Below, one piece after another: positions 50,952 through 60,881 of a DNA stretch of 64,000 bases (its first letter is position 1; every line of letters starts with the position of its first letter). The notes under the pieces are model-generated. The model saw only the letters and a list, made by a program, of their open reading frames with translations. It was not told the origin of the DNA and did not search any database. Both the position numbers and the translations under genes were made by a program. This DNA is from Candidatus Sabulitectum silens (GTDB taxonomy: Bacteria; Fermentibacterota; Fermentibacteria; Fermentibacterales; JCC-6). The stretch spans positions 16,738 through 80,737 of the forward strand of contig MJAN01000011.1 of NCBI GenBank assembly GCA_001875255.1, read 5' to 3'.

Positions 50952-51451
50952 TGTAAATCCTCACTTTCAGTTCCGAATCTTTCGGCAAGTCCGGATAGGT
51001 CATCCTCTTCAATAGCCTTCCTTACCCATGTCAGAGCTGTCTCAAGGTTCCTGCGGGCCCCGGGAGACAGACCCTCGCCGAACCGGTTGAACTCGTATCC
51101 CCTTATGCCCAGCATGAAGGCCTCAGCCCTGCTTGACATCAGCTCCTCCGCCAGCCCCATAAGCGCCTCGGCGCTTATGCTGTGGGAGGAGAAGCTCACA
51201 TGGGCCTTCGGCATCACACGCCGAAAACGAAAGGGCCCGGGGCATGACAGGTCGGCATCGGCGAAAACCACCACCTGATGCATGGCGATCTGGGCAGAGT
51301 CCTCCACCGAGAGCTGGTAGTTGGAATCCACGGTGACCCCTTCCAGACCCAAACTGTCGATCTCCTCGGCAAAGGCCGGCCCCAGGCCGTCATCCAGACG
51401 GCCCGGGTTTCCGTACCCATAGACCAGGATCCTCTTTCCGTCCCCTGTCAT
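50948..51451 (-). CDS. [NiFe]-hydrogenase maturation endopeptidase (HycI/HyaD type)
   Basis: 167 residues, intact. LVYGYGNPGRLDDGLGPAFAEEI contains the GN-x2-R-x-DDG-x-G family motif; the first Asp after the Gly region and the later VVFADADL and FSSHSISAEAL (His) supply the Ni-sensing residues. It cuts the C-terminal extension of HoxH after the Ni site is filled. Directly follows hoxH with nine bases between them. Confidence 0.93.
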   Translation of the reverse strand: MTGDGKRILVYGYGNPGRLDDGLGPAFAEEIDSLGLEGVTVDSNYQLSVEDSAQIAMHQVVVFADADLSCPGPFRFRRVMPKAHVSFSSHSISAEALMGLAEELMSSRAEAFMLGIRGYEFNRFGEGLSPGARRNLETALTWVRKAIEEDDLSGLAERFGTESEDLQ

Positions 51452-51460
51452 GGCATCACA

Positions 51461-52890
51461 TCAGGTAGATCTTTTGGCCACTGTCTCACCGGTATGGTCT
51501 ACAACGCTCACGGTGAGGGGCATCCTGCCCAGGGCGTGGGTGGCGCAGGAGAGGCAGGGATCGTAGGCCCTTATGGCCACCTCCACATGGTTCAAAAGTC
51601 CCTCGGTGATCTCGGTCCCCGAGAGATATTTCTTTGCCACTCCCTCCACCGCCAGGTTCATGGGAATGTTGTTGCTGGTGGTGGAAACGATCAGGTTGCA
51701 CATGGTCACCTGGTCATTTTCATTCACCCGGTAGTGATGGAAAAGGGTTCCCCTGGGAGCCTCTATGAGACCCACGCCCTCGGGGCGCCTGTCACCCTTT
51801 ACCACAAGGTCCTCGCCCTGAAGATCTGTGTCATTCAGCAGATCCCTGATCTTCTCCGCCGAGTGCAGCACCTCTATCATCCTGGCCCAGTGGTAGGCCA
51901 TGGATATGTTGTTGGGCTTTCCGTGGGTAACGGCCATGAACTCTTTCCTGGCGGCTTCGGCTTCAGGGGTGTCGATGAAGTCGGCGGTGTTCACCCTTGC
52001 AAGGGGTCCCACCCTGTACCATCCCTTTTCCGTTCCAAGTTCCTTCAGGAAGGGGAACTTCATGTATGACCAGTCCCTGACCTCCTCGGCGATTATCTCG
52101 TGGTAGTTCTGGTAGTCGAAGTGGTCCACCACCTTGTTGCCCTCGGAATCGATCATTCGAATGCCGCCATGATAGAGGTCCATGGCGCCGTCGTCCCTGA
52201 TAAGGGAGAGGTGGTTCGATTCGAAGGAGCCGAAGTCCGAGAGGTTCTCAAGGTGTTCAACGGTGTAGTCCTTCGCGATCTTCAATGCGCCCTGGACCAC
52301 TCTATCTGCTGGTCGATGTCCTTCAGCAGTGAATCCCTCTCGGCGATGGTAAGGTTCTTGTTTATTCCCCCGGGGATCGCCCCGGTGCCGTGGATCTTCT
52401 TCCCGGCGGTGACCTTGATTATCTCCTGGCCGTACTTGCGCATCATCACGCCCTGGACCGCCAGTTCAGGGTACTTCTTTATCACGCCGATGACGTTCCT
52501 TATGGCAGGGTCGGCGTCGAACCCGAAGAGCAGGTCCGGAGATACAAGATGGAAGAAGTGCAGTGCATGGGACTGGTAGGTCTGGCCGTAGTGCATAAGC
52601 CTGCGCATCTTCTCAGCGGTTGGGGTCAGTTTGTCGACGCCCACTATTACGTCCATGGCCTTGGCCGCGGCCAGATGGTGGGAAACCGGGCAGATTCCGC
52701 ATAAACGCTGCACGGTGACCGGCACCTCCCAGTAGGGACGGCCCTGTATGAAACGTTCGAATCCCCGGAATTCCACGATGTGCAGACGGGCCTGGGTTAC
52801 CTGCCCCGCCTCATCGAGATGTATGGTGACCTTTCCGTGTCCTTCGACCCTGGTCACCGGCTCTATTACAACCTTGTTAATTGAACCCAA
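51461..52890 (-). CDS. hoxH: NAD-linked [NiFe]-hydrogenase large subunit (frameshifted)
   Basis: About 476 residues; slip near 52300. It holds the Ni-Fe(CN)2CO site that splits or forms H2. The first cysteine pair is in RLCGICPVSHH, the second in DPCLSCATH. After DPCLSCATH an extension (ALGRMPLTVSVVDHTGETV) remains, the substrate of the endopeptidase next door. EPVTRVEGHGKVTIHLDE opens the protein, and GTGAIPGGINKNLT and EAPRGTLFHHYRVNENDQ are further group 3 motifs. Sequence and gene order (F-U-Y-H) fit group 3d bidirectional hydrogenase. Confidence 0.96.
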
Positions 52891-52910
52891 GGTGCTCCTC
52901 CTTTGTCGCG

Positions 52911-53456
52911 TCAGTCATATTTGATGACTTCATAGGGAAGGTCCATCGGCTTGTTCTCCAGCAGCGCCACAAGCGCCTGCCACAGTATCTCAGCGTTGGG
53001 CGGGCAGCCCGGCAGGTGGTAGTCCATCTTCACCACTTCATGGCAGGGATAGACCCTGTCAAGGATCAGCGGAAGATTCTCGTCCCCGGGGATCCTGCCC
53101 GAGGGATTGTAAACCGTGGGGCCGTTCAGATACGCTTCATCAAGGCACTCCTTCAGGGGAATGTTGTTCCGCATGGCGGGAATGCCGCCCATTATGGCGC
53201 ACTCCCCCACGGATATCAGTATGTCGCAGTTCTCCCTGAAGTACTGAAGGTTGTGAACGTTCTCCTCGTTGCAGCACCCGCCTTCGATGAGACCCACGGC
53301 GCACCGTCCGGAGAACTTCTTGATGTCGTCCACCGGGGACTTGTCGAAGTCCACCAGTTCCACGAGTTTCAGGATGCGGTCATCGATGTCCAGCAGGGAC
53401 ATGTGGCATCCGAAGCACCCTGCCAGTGACGCGGTAGCTATTTTGGGTTTTGCCAT
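52911..53456 (-). CDS. hoxY: NAD-linked [NiFe]-hydrogenase small subunit
   Basis: 181 residues, intact. Short group 3 small subunit with one proximal [4Fe-4S]: ASLAGCFGCHMSLLDIDD (first two Cys), VGECAIMGGIPAM and YHLPGCPPNAE supply the others. It passes electrons between HoxH and HoxU. Its start overlaps the end of hoxU by 19 bases. Confidence 0.96.
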   Translation of the reverse strand: MAKPKIATASLAGCFGCHMSLLDIDDRILKLVELVDFDKSPVDDIKKFSGRCAVGLIEGGCCNEENVHNLQYFRENCDILISVGECAIMGGIPAMRNNIPLKECLDEAYLNGPTVYNPSGRIPGDENLPLILDRVYPCHEVVKMDYHLPGCPPNAEILWQALVALLENKPMDLPYEVIKYD

Positions 53457-54188
53457 ATCGTTACCTCGTCCTTAACTTTTTGTTCAGCCCTGAGGGCTTC
53501 TATGTCCGAGCCGATGGGCTGCCTGTCGTACTTGCGCTGTCCGATGGGCACTGAAAAACCCTCACGCTTCCTGAGGATGGCGCCAACGGGACAATTCTCT
53601 ATGGCCTTGTCCGTAACCGACACATCGGTGGCGGACAGGTCAGTGTCGGAGTTGAAGGCAACCTTCTTGTGGATGCCCCTACCCACGAACTGGAAAACGT
53701 TCTTTCCGTCGAGTTCCTTCGAGGACCGGATGCACCTGGCGCAGAGGATACAGCGGTTGTGGTCGATGTAGATGTCCGGGTGGCTTGCGTCCACATCATG
53801 CTCGTTGAACATGTAGGGATACCTGGGGGCAAGCATTCCCAGCCTGTATCCCAGGGCCTGGAGTTCGCAGTTGCCGCTCTTTTCGCAGAGGGCAGTAGTG
53901 GTTGCCTTCCACGAAGAGCATCTCGATGATGTTCACCCTGACCTGACGAAGCTGTTCCGTATCGTTCTCCACGATCATGCCCGGGGCCACCGGCTGTGTG
54001 CACGCTGACTGGGGCCTGTCATTCACCAGAACGGTGCAGACCCTGCAGCTGCCGAAAGGGCTCAGGTCATTGTGGGCGCAGAGACGGGGGATGTATATCC
54101 CCGCCTCGTCCGCCGCCTGCATGATGGTCTGACCCGGGGTTGCCTCAACATCGACCCCATCTATTGTGAACTTGATTCTTTCACTCAT
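53438..54188 (-). CDS. hoxU: NAD-linked hydrogenase Fe-S subunit (frameshifted)
   Basis: About 250 residues from ATG 54188; slip near 53890. Homologous to the N-terminus of complex I NuoG. [2Fe-2S] ligands: RLCAHNDLSPFGSCRVCTVL and SACTQPV. The His/Cys-ligated cluster is in GNHYCP then CEKSGNCELQALGYRLG; a further [4Fe-4S] is in CILCARCIRSSKELDG with ENCPVGAI. It links the diaphorase HoxF with HoxY. A one-base gap separates it from hoxF. Confidence 0.95.
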
Positions 54189-54189
54189 T

Positions 54190-56016
54190 TTAAACCCCTT
54201 CACAGTCGGTGTAGATCACGGACTTGCGTCCCTGGAGTTCTTCACCGTCGGCAAGCGCCTTGTGAATGTCAAAGGTGGGCTGCATGCCGTCCTTGTTCTC
54301 CCTTACCAGCTTCTCGTACTCCCCACGGAAGTTCTTCAGCGAGGAGAGTATGGGGTTCGGGGATGTCTGCCCGAGGCCGCATCGGCTGGCGAAGGCAACG
54401 GTTTCACCCAGCTGCTGAAGGTAGTCGAGGTCCTCCGGGGCTCCCTGGCCCTTCATGATCACCTCGAGACGCTCCTTCAGGAGTTCGTTCCCGGCCCTGC
54501 AGGGGGTGCAGTAGCCGCAGCTCTCCTCGCAGAAGAACTCCATGAACTCGTGGGCTATCATCAGGGGCTGCGTTCCTCGCTGAATATCATCACGGAACCG
54601 CCTGTGGCGATGTCGTCGTAGCAGATGGTCCTGCAGAAATCCTCCCTGCCGATGAGCTGCCCGGAGGGCCCGCCGATCTGCACGGCGTAGGGGTTCTCAG
54701 CCCCGGCCTTCTCCAGCATTTCGCAGACCTGTATTCCGAAGGGCAGCTCGTAGACACCGGGTCTGGTGCAGTCGCCTGAGATGCTGAGCAGCTTCGTTCC
54801 CGTTGAGCCCTGGAACCCATCTCGGCGAACCATCCCGCGCCCTTGTCGATGATCTGGGAGACGCAGCAGAAGGTCTCCACATTGTTCACCGAAGTGGGCC
54901 TGGTAAGGTACCCCTTCTGGGCCGGGAAGGGGGGTCTGTTCTTTGGATCGCCCCTGAGCCCCTCGCAGGAGCTTATCAGGGCGGTCTCCTCGCCGCATAT
55001 GTATGCTCCGGCCCCCATCTGGATCCTTATGTCGAAGCAGAAATCCTCCCTGCCCAGAATGCAGTTGCCCAGCAGGTTCTTACTTCTGCGTTCCGCCAGC
55101 ACGTTCTCAAGGAAGGGCCGCAGGTAGGCGTACTCCCCCCGGAGGTACAGGACCCCTGTCCCGGCTCCGATGGCGTAGCGGCGATGGTCATTCCCTCGAA
55201 CATCATGTCCGGTCTCTCTGTGAGTATCACCCTGTCCTTAAAGGTCCCGGGCTCTCCCTCGTCGGCGTTGCATATGACCACTTTCTCTTCGCCGGCGGCG
55301 CCCCTGGTGAACTCCCACTTCATGCCGGTGGGGAAGCCTGCTCCCCCCCTTCCCCGGAGACGGGCGGTCTTAACATCCTTTATGACCTCCACGGGGGACA
55401 TGGAGAGGGCCTTGTGAAGGGCCTTGCCCTGCTCCAGCTCGGCGAAGATCACCGGTCCCCGTTCCCTGATGTTGTTCATCACCATGGACCTCACCAGGGG
55501 ATGGGCGTTGTTGCCGTCTCCCATGCGGTGTGTGATGCGGTCCTCGTCGCCTCCAGCCTTCAACGACCTTACTATATCCCGAGCGGAATCGCTTGAAAGA
55601 CCGGTCATCATCCTGTGGTTAACAAGGGCGGCGGGAGCCTGATCACTCATTCCTATGCATGGAGTCCATTCAAGAGTGAACTTCCCGTCGGGGGTCGATT
55701 CTCCGAACTCGATCCCCAGCTCTTCCCTGAAGGCGTCGGCTACCTTTTCCACACCGTGCAGCTTGTCGATCACATCGTTGCACAGCCTTATCACGAAGGT
55801 GCCCTTCCGCTTTTCGGAAAGGAAGGAGTAGAAGGAGACCACGCTCTCCACTTCCACCCTGTGCGAGCCGACGGCACCGGCAATAAGGTCCATCGCCTCG
55901 CCTGACACGTGACCGAAACGGCACTGCACCTCACGGACGATGTCCATCATCCGGGTGGGATCGTTGCCGTAAAGCTCACAAATGTCCCCTACGGTTCTTT
56001 CCAGGTTATCTGCCAT
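54190..56016 (-). CDS. hoxF: Hydrogenase diaphorase subunit, NuoE-NuoF fusion (frameshifted)
   Basis: About 610 residues; slips near 55170, 54815 and 54565. The N-terminal ~150 residues are a NuoE/HoxE-like thioredoxin-fold [2Fe-2S] domain, so no separate hoxE is needed. Only two of its four expected cysteines are seen: C-x4-D in RLCNDVIDKLHG and C-x3-S in WTPCIGMSDQAP. The NuoF part has RGRGGAGFPTGMKWEF (FMN), NADEGEPGTFKDR, GAGAYICGEETALISSCEG (NAD/FMN) and SCGYCTPCRAG with a late Cys for the [4Fe-4S]. It reduces NAD+ or oxidises NADH. GAGGTGAGG precedes the ATG; it heads the operon. Confidence 0.95.
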
Positions 56017-56440
56017 TCAATACCTCACCTCTGTTCGATTGGCTCTGACTCTCTGGCTGATATCAGGTCAAGTCCGGGTAAATAGTTCCCGGGAAACGAA
56101 AATCCCATTGTACAGGCAGACCAGCCCCGGAACCATAGCGGTGGAAAACCGCAGGGGCCTTGCCTTTCACAATATCAGCCCATAACATGTTAGACTTCCA
56201 GCAGAATTCAAATAGCCCCGGCCCATCAAGGCGCCCTGCATTCGGCAAAGGACAATCTTGTCGCAGGCAGTTGCTTTACTTCCCGTGGGCTGCTCAATGT
56301 AGCCGTGACCCATCCCCCGGGTAGCCCTGGATATCCCCACCGAATCTTCAATCTCACCTGGAACCGCTGGTAGCACCAGAAGATCCTTGCCCATACATCT
56401 CCTTCAGGGTGTTTGAAGAAACCATTGAAGGGGTTTCCTC
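56017..56440. other. Intergenic region upstream of hoxF
   Basis: 424 bases between the end of the ABC-F gene and hoxF, both on the minus strand. It should contain the hox promoter, but I find no convincing -35/-10 pair and no -24/-12 motif. Short open frames here lack ribosome sites and family features, so I call no gene. A TTGACC occurs about 60 bases before hoxF but has no matching -10. Confidence 0.5.
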
Positions 56441-57930
56441 TCATACCACAATTTTCAGTTCACCGGATTCCATCTCCCATCGGGTTTCCGTGAGGGTTTC
56501 CAGGAAAGCCCTGTCGTGGCTCGCGAGAACCAGAGCCCCGGAGTAATCCCCAAGGGCCGCTTCCAGGCATTCCACAGAGGGGAGGTCCATGTGGTTCGTG
56601 GGTTCGTCCATTACTATCAGCCATGGATTGCTGAAAAGGCCCTTTGCGAGCATGAGCTTCCTGGTTTCTCCCGGGCTTGGTACAGAGGAACCCAGCACCT
56701 TCTCCGGGTCGCTGCCAAGCCTTCTAACCACTGTCATTACGAAACCCAGCTCCTCCCCGGAGAGTTTCCTGAGCCCATCCAGCATTGATGCTCCGAGATC
56801 GGCGGTAATTTCCTGGGGAATCCAGATCAGCCTGTGATCAGGACAGTTCAGCTTTTTTCTAAGCCAGTTCAACAGTGTTGATTTGCCCTGCCCGTTGGGG
56901 CCGGTCAGGGCTATCCTGTCGCCTGGGCGGATCTCCAGGGCTGGAAACCGCAGGAATTCCCTGCCCAACGGTATCCTTCCTGGCTCAACGGTAAGCAGCA
57001 GATTCCGGCCGGGGGTTTCGCCGGTGAACTCTATTCCCATCCGGTGCATCTTTCCGTAGTTTATGGATTCCATGCGCACCCTGGCCCTTTCAGCCTCAGC
57101 CGAGGCTTTCCTGCTCCTCTGCCCTGCGTTCTGCACTATGCTGTCAACTCTCGAGGGTCCATCGTATCCGTATAGGCAGATATCCTTGAAGGAAACGGAG
57201 GTTCTCCCTGCATGGGCCTGTATTGTCCTGGCCTTGAGCATTTTTGCCCTTGCGTCCCGTTTCTTCTTAATGTAATCCCTTCTGGCCGCCGCCCTTTCTT
57301 CCACAAGCCTGGATCTTTCCCTCTTTGCCTCTTCAACCGCTGCCGCGTAACCTGCGCTGTAAAGGTTTACCTTTCCCGGTGTGAACAGAAGGGTACTATT
57401 GCACAGGGTTTCCATGGCATCCCTGTCGTGGCTCACCAGGATCCCGCAGCCGGGAAAGGAGCACAGGGCTTTCACAACGGCGTTTCTTCCCCGGGAGTCC
57501 AGGTGATTGAGAGGCTCGTCCACGGCCAGGAGTGAAGGTTTCTCCACAGGGCCACTGCAAGCTGCAGCCTCTTCCTTTCCCCGTGGGAGAGGCTATCCCA
57601 TCTGCCTGCCCAGTGGTCCCCTATTTCCAGGGAATCCCTGAGGACTATGGATTCTCTGCTCCAGTCCATCTGAAACTCTTCGATGTCATCAGGGACGCTG
57701 TCAGTTCTCTGGGAGCAGTAAACCGCCGAACCCGAAGCGGCGACTGCACCCTGATCCGGTGTGAGGATTCCGCAGGCGAGTTTCAGCACTGTGGTCTTGC
57801 CGCATCCGTTGGCGCCAGCAAGACATGCCCACCCCGGGCCCAGGCTGAAGGAAAGCCCGGTGACCACCGGTTCCATTGAACCGGGATATGTGAATGATAC
57901 ATTGTGAAATCTTGAATAACAGTTGTGCAT
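56441..57930 (-). CDS. ABC-F family ATPase (frameshifted)
   Basis: About 496 residues; slip near 57545. Two ABC domains on one chain, no membrane spans. First: GANGCGKTTVLKLACG (Walker A), LSHGERKRLQLAVALWR (signature), LAVDEPLNHLDSRGRN (Walker B). A charged linker helix (RSRLVEERAAARRDYIKKKRDARAKML) follows. Second: LTGPNGQGKSTLLNW, PSPGETRKLMLAKGLF and IVMDEPTNHMDLPSVE. ABC-F proteins act on the ribosome (translation factors, antibiotic resistance). Start ATG 57930 has GGAAAGG six bases before it. It lies upstream of the hox operon in the same direction. Confidence 0.9.
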
Positions 57931-58345
57931 GAGCATCCTTTCCAAAAAAAGTGAAACCGCTTTTCTAGAAAGAAATGATCATTTTTCACCCCGCTGCTAT
58001 GGTTGATGTGCAACTCTATTATATCCGCAACGACCCCACCGGGGCAAAACAACGGGAAACTGGATTTCACACCATCTGCCATCGGCAGTGGGAATGGATC
58101 CATAATGCTCTGCCTGCAAGATAGATAAAAAGCAGAACTGAAACTCGGTCATGCCGCAGATGCTCGGTGAGCAAGTGTTCTATCCCAGGTGAATGAGTGA
58201 GTTCCCGCTGCATGGTCAACCTCTGTAAGGGTTCACATCAGCCTGCCGGACAGATCGACACTCGAACCAGTTCAAGAAATCATCTTATGAAACAATGCCT
58301 TCATGTCAGACTACAGAAGGCTCTGATCCTGGATTCCTCATAGCT
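57931..58345. other. Gene-free gap at the left border of the A+T-rich region
   Basis: About 415 bases. The ABC-F leader (A-rich, with a TTTTTCTAGAAAG-like patch around 57950-57975) is at the left. The rest has no open frame with support, no terminator and no RNA gene that I can see. Base composition changes here from G+C-rich to A+T-rich. Confidence 0.5.
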
Positions 58346-59648
58346 TCACAGGATTACCTTTGCCAGGTAGTTCTGGAATTCATCTGATATTCTATCATCC
58401 TCAGCTATCCGCTGCCAGAAATCATGTGCAATATCCTTTATAAGTGGAAGCATATCCTGCTGGAGATTAACAAATACCGGCTCCGGCGGAACGAAGAATA
58501 ATTACGAATCTCACCCCGCTTACAGGAGCGAATCCCATTGAGCACATGTCATAGATAGGCAACAAGCGAAAGACATCGCCCTCAACAGCAAAGCTTAAAT
58601 TGCCTAAGTGCATATCTGTGTTATTGATCAGGCGGCCGAAACACCATAGCACCTCTGCATCAAGAACATGCTGCCTGCTGATCAAGTTTCTTTCATAAAG
58701 TGCATGAAGGGTTTGTGGCCATCGGTGACCAATGCCGGTAAATTCTGCATCAATAGACCGAAGGGAAAACATTGACTTTCGACCATACTCCCCTGATCTA
58801 TCGAACCTCAGCGATTCCAGAAACAATCTTCCATCCATTTCGATCATTCTTGTTTCCGCAGCTGAAAAACCCGCGTTGCGAATTGTCTCAATTGCGTTAA
58901 ACTCAGTTAAGAGTATGTCCCGCCACCGATCCTCAAGAGCTTTGTCTCCCTTCGGTGAGAACTTCACGATGACATGGGAAGAACTTTTTGCACTAAATGC
59001 AGTAAACTTGGGTTGCTCCCCACCGGCAGACGATCCAGGAATCTCTCCTGCCATCACACCATCAGCAAGTGAAGGATAGTCCTTATCAGCTACGGCAACA
59101 GGCCTTCTTCTAACGGAAAACAGAGCCTGCTCTCCAAACTTGAGATTTCCGGGCAGATCATCACCATTTGACAACAGATAGCGCCCGATATGATTTGTGT
59201 TCCAGTGTCTCGGATCATCGGGGAAAACATCAGATTGAGAAGCCAGTTCCCTGGCAATTTGCCTGCCCATAAACCCTTGTGGAGCTGAATCGTAAAGGAA
59301 AAAAGGCAAATCATCATACAATCCATTCCCTCTTCCACCCAAAAGCAGGGAAGGCATACCCGCTTCTGGCTCAAGGAAAAAGCCGCCATTTGTCAATGGT
59401 CGTACATATGCAACCAATACAGTATTTCCATGTGCATCAACCATGCTTAAAGGAAGCTTGTTACTGCCACCAAAAGCATTACATGTCGCAGCATATGTTA
59501 CGGCTCTGCCGTCGCGCAATCGAATAACATCATCACCGAGTTCTCTTATTCGACGAGCAACTGCAGTCTGACTCAAGCCAGTTGCTGCCTGCATTTCCCT
59601 GGAGGATGCAAAACCTCGTTCAAGATACTCTCTGATAGTTAATGCCAT
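58346..59648 (-). CDS. HipA-like Ser/Thr kinase with N-terminal HTH (YjjJ type; frameshifted at the 3' end)
   Basis: About 434 residues. N-terminal helix-turn-helix (SREMQAATGLSQTAVARRIREL) followed by a HipA kinase: SSAGGEQPKFTA (nucleotide loop), VIVKFSPKG (Lys), INNTDMHLGNLSF (catalytic loop N-x-D-x-H-x2-N) and LPIYDMCSM (metal Asp). The open frame stops at 58467, but a slip near 58500 restores a typical tail (DFWQRIAEDDRISDEFQ) to a stop at 58346. HipA kinases phosphorylate tRNA synthetases or translation factors and slow growth; YjjJ forms carry their own DNA-binding domain instead of a separate HipB. No hipB is seen here. Confidence 0.88.
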
Positions 59649-59663
59649 GCAAACTCCCGGTAG

Positions 59664-59694
59664 TGACTAGAACAACGACTAGCATGCTGACTAG
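59664..59694. repeat. Three 12-bp-phased GACTAG repeats, probable operator
   Basis: TGACTAG (59664-59670), CGACTAG (59676-59682) and TGACTAG (59688-59694) start exactly 12 bases apart, between the promoter and the start of the HipA-like gene. A fourth CGACTAG is at 59776-59782. Likely binding sites of the kinase's own helix-turn-helix domain. Confidence 0.6.
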
Positions 59695-59705
59695 CTTCAG
59701 CCATT

Positions 59706-59735
59706 ATAATAACTCCACATCTTTCTTTTTGTCAA
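59706..59735 (-). promoter_or_regulatory. Promoter of the HipA/YjjJ-like gene
   Basis: Minus strand TTGACA (59735-59730), 18-base spacer, TATTAT (59711-59706). The start of transcription would fall within the first GACTAG repeat, so a bound protein would block it. Confidence 0.7.
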
Positions 59736-59782
59736 GTGTTTATAGAGTTCATGGCGTTTATAGGGTTTCAAATATCGACTAG

Positions 59783-60816
59783 GTTTTCACATTTATAACT
59801 GTTGACTTGTTGAGGTAGTAAGTCCCATCGCACTCACTCTGTGCGGTTTCAGGCCTAAGACGAAAAGGGCGACAGGAACAAAGAGCAACGGTTGATCAAC
59901 GCTCGGAAGCTTGTTGCCCACCGGTTGAGAAGAACTGCTGGAGTTATCAGAATGCCAGGCAGAGTTCCCTATCAGAGATCCACTGGGTCATCCTGCCTGC
60001 CTCAATCCTGAAAAAGATTCTTCTATTTTTTTAGGTATTATCCAAAATAAGGGGCCTGGAAGGATGAATCAAGCGGAATCTTGAACGCCGCTCAGATGTA
60101 AGTGACTCAATAGCCGGAGTTGACAAAACAGCTCACGCTTAAAGTATGCCTCGCCTGATTCTTGGTAATGATTAAGGACCATTACTGCATGGCTGAACTG
60201 ATGGTACAGCTCTGATAATGGTGAAGTACATGGAGCCTTTCGCTAATTAACTCGCTCTTCAAGCCAATTCATACTCTTAAGCCCTTAATATTCAGCATAT
60301 GACCATAAATCAAATTTATTCTGCCGAACTCCGAGAGAGACTTTACTCTCTGCATCTACCCTAAACAGAGAACGGACGTGGGTTCGATTCCCATTCGAAA
60401 CTTCCTGTAATCATTTCGCAAATCTGAGTCTGAAAGTGGGCATGTGTGCCGAATGCGGCTCCGGGTTCATCAGGAGAGCATACGGATACTCTGTCTGTCC
60501 TTGTATTGTTCTCAGCTTCTCTCATGTATACACATCCTCATTAGAAAGTATACAGAACAGGAGTCAGCACGCAAATCATTCCGTTCTCATTGGCAGCTCC
60601 TTGGCAGTTCACTGTCCCTTAAGCAAGAGCACAAATGAGTCCTTAGCAATCACGACCAAGCGACAGCAATCCACGCATATTATAGCATAATACTACACTA
60701 TAATTTCTATACAAATATTTCTTTCGTTACGGTTTCCGTTAGTGTTTGAGTTACCTTTTTTAGAAATAACACTCCTTGTAACATTTATGTTTTTCTTATC
60801 TTTAGAAGATTTCAAC
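59783..60816. other. Gene-free A+T-rich stretch
   Basis: About 1 kb between the HipA-like and AbiEi genes. I find no open frame with a ribosome site or family motif; an 84-residue frame at 60436-60690 looks accidental. It holds a tRNA 3'-arm remnant at 60378-60394. The DNA has the look of decayed accessory sequence. Confidence 0.5.
60378..60394 (+). other. tRNA T-arm remnant (possible attachment-site scar)
   Basis: GTGGG-TTCGATT-CCCAT forms a five-pair stem with the standard seven-base TPsiC loop, preceded by GGAC, as in the variable-loop/T-arm of a tRNA. No D-arm, anticodon arm or matching acceptor 5' half is upstream, and no CCA follows. Such 3' fragments are left by integration of elements into tRNA genes. 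Confidence 0.45.
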
Positions 60817-60879
60817 TTGACTCTTTGTTCATAAATATATTATGTTCAAGATTGATGAACAAGAACAAATAATGAACAA
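60817..60879 (+). promoter_or_regulatory. Promoter and nested inverted repeats upstream of abiEi
   Basis: TTGACT (60817-60822), 17-base spacer, TTATGT (60840-60845). Two inverted repeats share one centre (60852): TTGTTCAT 60825-60832 with ATGAACAA 60872-60879, and TGTTCA 60843-60848 with TGAACA 60856-60861. They cover the promoter, as expected for autoregulation by AbiEi, which is known to bind inverted repeats. Confidence 0.65.
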
Positions 60880-60881
60880 GG

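Noticed and set aside
60436..60690. An 84-residue Cys-containing plus-strand protein in the island gap
   Set aside because: No ribosome site, no recognisable motif and irregular composition; probably accidental.
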